From: Yponomeuta sedellus
Taxonomy: Eukaryota; Arthropoda; Insecta; Lepidoptera; Yponomeutidae
Direction of reading: 5' to 3'
Length of the DNA stretch: 64,000 nucleotides
Assembly (NCBI GenBank): GCA_934045075.1
Contig: OW203721.1
Span: 15,594,678-15,658,677 of the forward strand
Every line of letters begins with the position of its first letter. Positions within the stretch are counted from its first letter, which is position 1. Positions 57,948 through 64,000 of the stretch are shown here, in pieces. The notes below the pieces were generated by a model. That model was not told the origin of the DNA. It ran no database searches and saw only the letters and a list, made by a program, of their open reading frames with translations. The position numbers were made by a program, and so were the translations under genes.

Positions 57948-60258
57948 GTAAGTACAATTTTTTATCACTGTTTCTTTGAAACATACTGGCTGATTATTTC
58001 AAGAGACTTGTGAAAAAGTTATGTCAGCTTTTGAAAGTTTCGTAAGCTGCGCGTTTTTATGTTTTTGCATTTGCGATTTTTGGCCTGGATCAATTAAGTT
58101 CCGATTTAATTAGATATTAGTTAATCCATAAGCCGAAAAACCCTAATATGTTCAGAGTTCGCCAAGCGATATTTTTCAACGTTTCGTCGTCGTTTCGGTC
58201 GGCAGTAGGTAATGTTAATTATGTCAGTGGGTGTCAGCATGGTACAACCAGCCTTTACTACCTACCTTTCTAATCGACGTTTTCACCTAGGCAATCTATT
58301 AGATTGCTGGGTGTGGTAGAGTTACAGCAACCAGCATAGTTGCTCTTACTAGCATAGATTTGGCAACCATTTGGTGTACAAAGTTACGTTACATGAACAT
58401 CGTCTATAAAAACTAGTATATTAAAATTTTATCGATACACAATTTGATCGACACCCGTGGCTTGGAGTGCCTCGACGCACTACATTCAGCACGCGCGACA
58501 AAGAACAGAATCAGCAATTTCATAATTGAGTGACTTATAAACCTCATTAGCTTTGACTAGGTCCGGTGTGTGGCAAATTAATTTTCAAATTAATTGAGCG
58601 TATCGTAAACCGGTTGTCAATGAGTCGGTCCCATGTTGAAAGTTGAAAAGGCCCGCGACCTACGATTAGGCAATGGTTATGTAGATGGATTGTGTCTATG
58701 TAACGAGCTTATGGTGCGCCCGGACGCATGTTCATCGGAGAGCTTTTAATCTGGTTACGCAATTTATGATATTACCGCAATGTCAAACATCAATAGGGAA
58801 ATAGCTGCCAGTTAATCAGGAATGTAGATTTATAGCCGTAAAATTTTGTTTTACATATTATTTTATTAGTGTTTATTTTGGAAAGATCTTGTATGTTAGT
58901 CTGTATCTACTTCATGATAAGGTCCTTCATTAGATTTTCATAAAAGATGTTGTTAATTTTATTATATATTTGGTTCGAGACAGTTTTGGCGGAGATGTGA
59001 GGCTGACGAAGTCGGAGATTGTGAAACAGATAGGTACTAAATAAACCTCAGTTTTTTCCTCGTTGCCTTGTTGCCAAAAAGAGCAAGAGAACCTGCCACG
59101 ACCTTATTTGACCCAGCTCGACCCAATCGTCTTATGTTGTGGTCAACGACAGGCAGAATTCCAACAAAAATTCACTTAAATGGCCATTTGATTAACCTAC
59201 TCAGCAATCTTGATATAGAAAATATTATCAATAATTTCAAATACACCCTTATTTTCCAAACAAAAGTGCATTAAAGACTCGAGATATTTCTTTTTCTCAT
59301 AAAATCTCCACTACAGACTACTTTAGTCACCGTTTTCGGAGTGTTTTGATGAACATAACAAGCTGTTTTTCCACGACTTTTAATGATACCGATCGAAACA
59401 GGCCATGTTTATAAAATAATAAAATATTTTGACGGCCAACTACGGAACCCTACATAGTGCATAAGCTGACATGCAATTAGCTGTTTTTATTGATTTTATG
59501 AACATAAATTGAGTTCACGGCTTAATTAATAACGTTTACAAATAATAAATAGAATTTACTTAGTTTTCCTATTATAAGTTGGTCAACAATTATCTACTCG
59601 TTCACTCGTAAACCGTACTTAGTTATAATGTGCTACTGCCCTGATATTTTCCCTTTATACAAACAACCATTTATGCGGGAGAGGGGGTAACTCTCCTCTG
59701 AAACACAAAATTGCGTTTTATAGTAAACAACGATAGGAATAATTTTCCTCCTACATCCCACTATATTCTGTTTCTAGTACTAATCTAATACTTAAATAAA
59801 TACTTTATTGTTTCAAAGATACAGCAGTACAAATTAATATAAGTCGATAATTGCCTACACTAGGAAACCTGTATCGTAGACAATTAAAACCTTCAATGTT
59901 TAAAAGTTCTACTGCCATCAACAATCGCAGTTACTAATAGAAAATAGAAAAAACACCAAACCTATAAACGGATAATTCCGTTTATGAACTTTATGAGTTG
60001 CCATAATTGGCAAGCGATTACAAAATATATTCATTTAAGTGCTAACAAAAATGCCTCTGTTTCACAATAATTTAAGTTAAAAATGTGTTTGGTTACCTCT
60101 AATTTACATTTTTTCAAATTTAATGGATATATATCTAACAATTTATTAATTTTGTTATACAAAACATATACACATGTTGACGTCGAGCGTAAGCGGAGTT
60201 AAATTTTGCTAGATTGCATACAATATCTTTTCGACGCTTAGCGTTATACAAATTCTCA

Positions 60259-60480
60259 TCAAATGGTGTAGGTATGTGAATGTGTGCGTAGAATTAATTT
60301 AAGGATGTATAATTGTCGTACGGTTAATACCTGAGTATCTTCATAAAGGAGCTTTGATGAGAATCTGAAAGGTCTAAATGTCATAACTTTAAGTAGTGAT
60401 CGCTGAGCTCTCTCCAGTGTGATCATATAGACTGACTGACAGATTGACTTGGCAGACAAATGTTGACTACGTATTAATTA
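60259..60480 (-). mobile_element. Non-LTR RT thumb fragment
   Basis: The minus strand reads YMITLERAQRSLLKVMTF, RPFRFSSKLLYEDTQVLTVR, QLYILKLILRTH. This is the conserved LERxQR..LK..Y...VL.VRQLYI region after the RT catalytic core of jockey-like elements. No other part is nearby. Confidence 0.75.
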
Positions 60481-62106
60481 ACTAGGCAGTGGACATCAAA
60501 GAGTTACGCGATTAAGCCAGGAAGTAGCTTTTCAAACAACTCAGTCTGTCGTCGGGGTCAGAGTGTGCAATGAGCTAGGCGTTCGTTACAGCTACTATAG
60601 CAATAATGTAGACAGTTATTGTGTGCCAAACTCAAGGTTAGCAACCTACGAAAACGTGATACATATTATTTAAAAACTCGATCGCCTTATATAACTCGCC
60701 CAAGTACCACTGTCAAAGATGACGGAATCTTCTAAGTGGCGTACTTTGTACAGGTACTTCAACTTAAGAGGTTAATTTTATAGAAATCTCGTGTCACAGA
60801 GTTTGTTATCAAACTCCTCCGAAACGTCTTTACCGATTTTTTTTTTTGTATATTTGCCGAGTCTAAAAATAGGTCTTATGCTTATTAATATGGCAGAGGA
60901 TCGTTTCCTAGTCAGCTAGTAAATTCATTGTTTTCCCTGTCATTGATTCCGCCTTTGCTCATAAATCTTAGACAATCGTGTTTAATTAAGTGAGATTTTT
61001 TATTTTTAACAGAGTAAGTTTTTACTATTTGTGTAACTACTAAAATATGTTCCTAGTGTCATTTCTGCAAAAGAAGATACCTATAAGTTAACGTTTATCT
61101 ATTGGCTAACTGTTAAGAAAGGCTCTGCTTACGTGGAATTTTTATTTTCTTCGAGACTTTTATCACACGCAATTTACTGCAATATAAGTTGAACTTGAGT
61201 TTCTAAGGGACTGCGTAGAGGTCAAGCTGAACATCCGGTTGTGCTCTATTTGAGTTAGGTTTATGCAATAGTATTATTAATGATTCCAGTTGTTTGCAAG
61301 ACTGTTTTCGCTTCTGTAGTAGGTACTGCAAATGAGTTTATGAAAGTAGAAAAGAATAACAATTTATCCTAGGTTAATGTTTGTACAAAATACCTATTTG
61401 TACTTGCCTACTAATCATTAGATAAATACTATTAATTTATTAACGCGGTCATGCATGACGTATCTGAAGCATTGGATTTACTATTAATGAAAACTGAATC
61501 GGTAGTAAACACACAAATTATTTCATAATCTCGTTAATGCATCTGAGGCAATCACTTCCAGCCGGCGATGACCTCAATAAGTCGCCACAATATTGACTAT
61601 TCGAGAACTGGATTTTATTAAAATTTTAATACGAATTGTCGGTTAATGTTAGACGAACTAGATCCTAGACTGAATATTTGAATGTGCAAGTTGCAGTAGA
61701 TTAGAATTCAACGCGTTGCCGGATAGATGTTAAACTTTGAACACGTTCTCTGCCGCGCGGCATAGAGCATATTCACACTCTGAATAAGTTAATAAGATTA
61801 TTCCTTATTGTAAAACGGTACACTGGGGGCCTTATTGCAAAAAGAAATTTCTTCCGAATTGTTCGACTACTGAACAAGAACGTGTAAATGTATGCCGTCA
61901 ACAAAGAATCTCGCGTTGTAGGTACCTACACAGGCCTGCCCTGCCACTCAATAATTTTAGTCATAGCGTGGTCCATACAATGATTTAAGGGGTCCGTAAC
62001 CAAATGGGACCTACCTACTCCAACAACGGGTCATTAAAAGACTTTTCGAAATTTTCGTCGAAATTTTCACAGAATACCTATGTGTTACACGTGTTGTGGC
62101 GCATTG

Positions 62107-62170
62107 CCTTATTTTCTACTTTTTGTCATTTTGATTATCAAATCAAAATGATAAAAAGTAGAAAATAAGG
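62107..62170. repeat. Near-perfect palindrome, about 30-bp arms
   Basis: CCTTATTTTCTACTTTTTGT, CATTTTGAT mirrored by ATCAAAATGATAAAAAGTAG, AAAATAAGG with one mismatch and a short TATCAA centre. Confidence 0.85.
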
Positions 62171-62463
62171 GGGTCACCATGAAAAGTGACTTATAAAATA
62201 CGCCAGCGCTTTCAAGAACAAAATCATTCACAGAGCTCGTACGAGGCACTATTCCAACCTATTTATTTACATAAAATATGTAGGGACCTCCCAATCAACA
62301 ATCATCTAATCACTAGTTAAAGTCGGTATGTCACTGTTAGGTAAATTGGACTGGCTTCCAGCGATAACTAGTGCACCCAGTGCACAATAAATACAATAGG
62401 GTATAATTATTATTAATAATCCGATCGGTATACAAATTCTACCAAATATTTTTTTAACATACA

Positions 62464-62545
62464 TACATATATAAACTCACGCCTGTATCCCAGAGGGTTA
62501 GGCAGAGACCAGGGACTGCCACTTGCCACGATCCTGACAGATCAC
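62464..62545. repeat. Dispersed lepidopteran repeat fragment
   Basis: CTCACGCCTGTATCCCAGAG, GGTTAGGCAGAGACCAGGGA, CTGCCACTTGCCACGATCCT. I recognise this as a recurrent moth/butterfly interspersed repeat; limits are approximate. Confidence 0.5.
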
Positions 62546-62562
62546 CTTCGCTTTGCATGCAA

Positions 62563-62622
62563 CGTGCGTGCATGCAACGACTTATGAACGTTGACGTTCA
62601 TAAGTCGTTGCATGCACGCACG
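62563..62622. repeat. Perfect palindrome, 29-bp arms, 2-nt centre
   Basis: CGTGCGTGCATGCAACGACT, TATGAACGT then TG then the exact reverse complement. It touches the preceding dispersed repeat. Confidence 0.9.
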
Positions 62623-62978
62623 CCGGTTCCGGGTACTTTTTATCTTTCCTTTTGCTAATACATCCCCATTTGGTCGATGTATTTTCAATTTCTCTCTTGT
62701 CATTTACAGTAGTGTTTCAATCAGAATGCATTACAAATTCAATATTATTAGTAAATTAAATTCTCCGTATCCTAAAAATGTGATTGTATAAGACATTCAC
62801 TTGTATTTGTTTTAAAGGAAATGCATAGTGTAAAAAAACACAGTTAATCTATTAATTATGGAATCTGATATCTTCTATCTATCCTCTTTACAGTATCTGA
62901 ATATCAATAGATATACCTACTACCTAACAGACATGTGTAACAGATAGGTACTTAACCTGTGTGAACTCTATATTTAGC

Positions 62979-63181
62979 ATATAAATTATATTTAAAAACT
63001 TATTTAGAGGCTAAAAATTTCACCCATGCCGGGATTCGAACCCGCAACCTCTGGCTATCCGTACCAGAGGTTGCGGGTTCGAATCCCGGCACGGGTGAAA
63101 TTTTTAGCCTCTAAATAAGTTTTTAAATTTGTTCCTTAGCACGGGTTAGTGCATTAAAAATAAAAAATAATATAAATTATA
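62979..63181 (+). mobile_element. tRNA-like foldback retroposon, copy 8 (palindrome)
   Basis: Duplication ATATAAATTATA at 62979-62990 and 63170-63181. Arms of about 64 bp face each other around CTATCCGTA. The variant ACTTATTT, instead of the family's ACCTATTT, is present in both arms of this copy only, so the arms share a template. Tail complete at right. Confidence 0.9.
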
Positions 63182-63895
63182 GTTATTTTGCCCGTTTGTT
63201 TGCTTCGTTCGTATTATTTTATCTTGTCCGCTAGAGCCAGGAGCAAAGGTCACGTACCTAGAGGGGGAACGAATGGAGGATGCTATTCGATGATGTATAC
63301 ATTACATACTCGTAGTATAGATTATAAAGTCTTAATGCAGGAACAGTTGACGGCAGCTCGCTACCTTTAAATTTTATTCTACGATCGTCTGTAATTTCAC
63401 TGAATAAAGTGCACGCTTGTAAGGTCGATGTGCTGTCGACTGTACTAAGAACCTGGAGATGCGCTGCTAGACCTGCGTTACCACTTACCCAACATGCGCA
63501 TGCGCCTGATGCGCCTGCACAGACAATAATAAAGCATGTTGCACAACCCGTCGATTGACATTTGCTTATAACGCCAGGGAACTCACGATCTCTTCGCTAT
63601 TTCTAGCTCTTACGTAACGTTCCCAATTCTAGCTGTAGGTACCAGCCTTAGGTATTTTAACATGCGTACAGTAATAGCGTTTTTGTTTTTTGAACTAAAA
63701 CTTTCGTAAGCACAACACATTGTAGACATATTGTACCTTTTTTGTTCCTATAATGCGTACTTAGTTTTATCATAATGGTGATTGTGGTATGTTGCTGCTA
63801 TTATCAATATCATTCGGGTACATTTGCAACCATTTCCGGATACGTTCTAGAAATCTTGATTCGCAATTTCAAAACAATTATGAACTCTTAAAATA

Positions 63896-64000
63896 TTTAA
63901 AAACCTATTTAGAGGCTAAAAATTTCACCCATGCCGGATAGCCAGAGGTTGCGGGTTCGAATCCCGGCATGGGTGAAATTTTTAGCCTCTAAATAGGTTT
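63896..64000 (+). mobile_element. tRNA-like foldback retroposon, copy 9 (cut by window end)
   Basis: Left arm AAAAACCTATTTAGAGGCTA to CCCATGCC, switch to GGATAGCCAGAGGTTGCGGG, B box, right arm to AAATAGGTTT at the last base. The left arm is short (about 33 bp plus acceptor). Confidence 0.85.

Larger units (their letters stand above)
57948..62978. other. Probable first intron, no exon seen
   Basis: AT-rich sequence with an RT remnant, a repeat fragment and two long palindromes listed separately. No open frame here has a credible protein. Confidence 0.4.

Noticed and set aside
57645..57984. Ala/Arg-rich minus-strand ORFs
   Set aside because: Shadow of the GC-rich 5' leader of the plus-strand gene.

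Overview
The window is AT-rich, intron-bearing animal DNA, almost certainly from a moth or butterfly. The reasons are tRNA-derived SINEs with the 'GTGAAGGAAAACATCGTGAGG' type of body (given here only as a family hallmark), SINEs ending in 'cagtgggacata', TTAA-flanked piggyBac-like elements, RNase H-bearing non-LTR retrotransposons and THAP-type genes. It holds parts of three ordinary host genes in a sea of nested mobile DNA.

Layout. 1-387: an unrecognised open frame leaving the left edge. 452-1962: a broken THAP gene with two tRNA-like foldback insertions in its intron. 4771-8423 (minus): the first four coding exons of a COQ8/ADCK (ABC1 family) gene; the rest lies left of the window. 9152-23620 (minus): a nest of two non-LTR retrotransposons (gag plus EN-RT-RNase H) and a 1.8 kb THAP-gene block, with a target duplication showing that the left retrotransposon landed inside the THAP block. 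24100-30350: SINEs, a decayed jockey-like element, two foldback copies and a TTA-flanked MITE. 30908-33570: a piggyBac-like element with GC-rich palindromic subterminal repeats. 34147-34389: a possible small secreted protein. 37647-39979: a Harbinger-like element enclosing a 47-bp minisatellite. 42626-44435: second copy of the THAP block. 44715-55153 (plus): a complete seven-exon histidine acid phosphatase whose introns carry a second piggyBac-like element, SINEs, foldback elements and a decayed RT. 57723-57947: TATA box, GC-rich leader and 17-nt first coding exon of another plus-strand gene whose intron fills the right end.

The most unusual thing is a family of at least nine copies (1059, 1453, 29279, 29849, 48520, 49292, 50071, 62979, 63896) built on a tRNA-like core with a perfect B box. 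They sit between 7-17 bp target duplications, as retroposons do, yet each carries an inverted copy of its own 3' region at the 5' end. Several are almost pure palindromes, and others show the units in permuted order. One copy splits a dead reverse transcriptase frame that resumes exactly across the target duplication.

The second notable item is the duplicated THAP block. Its two copies are decayed in different places, and their exons encode two DHNY (HCF-1-binding type) motifs. All calls come from reading the sequence; no database search was possible.
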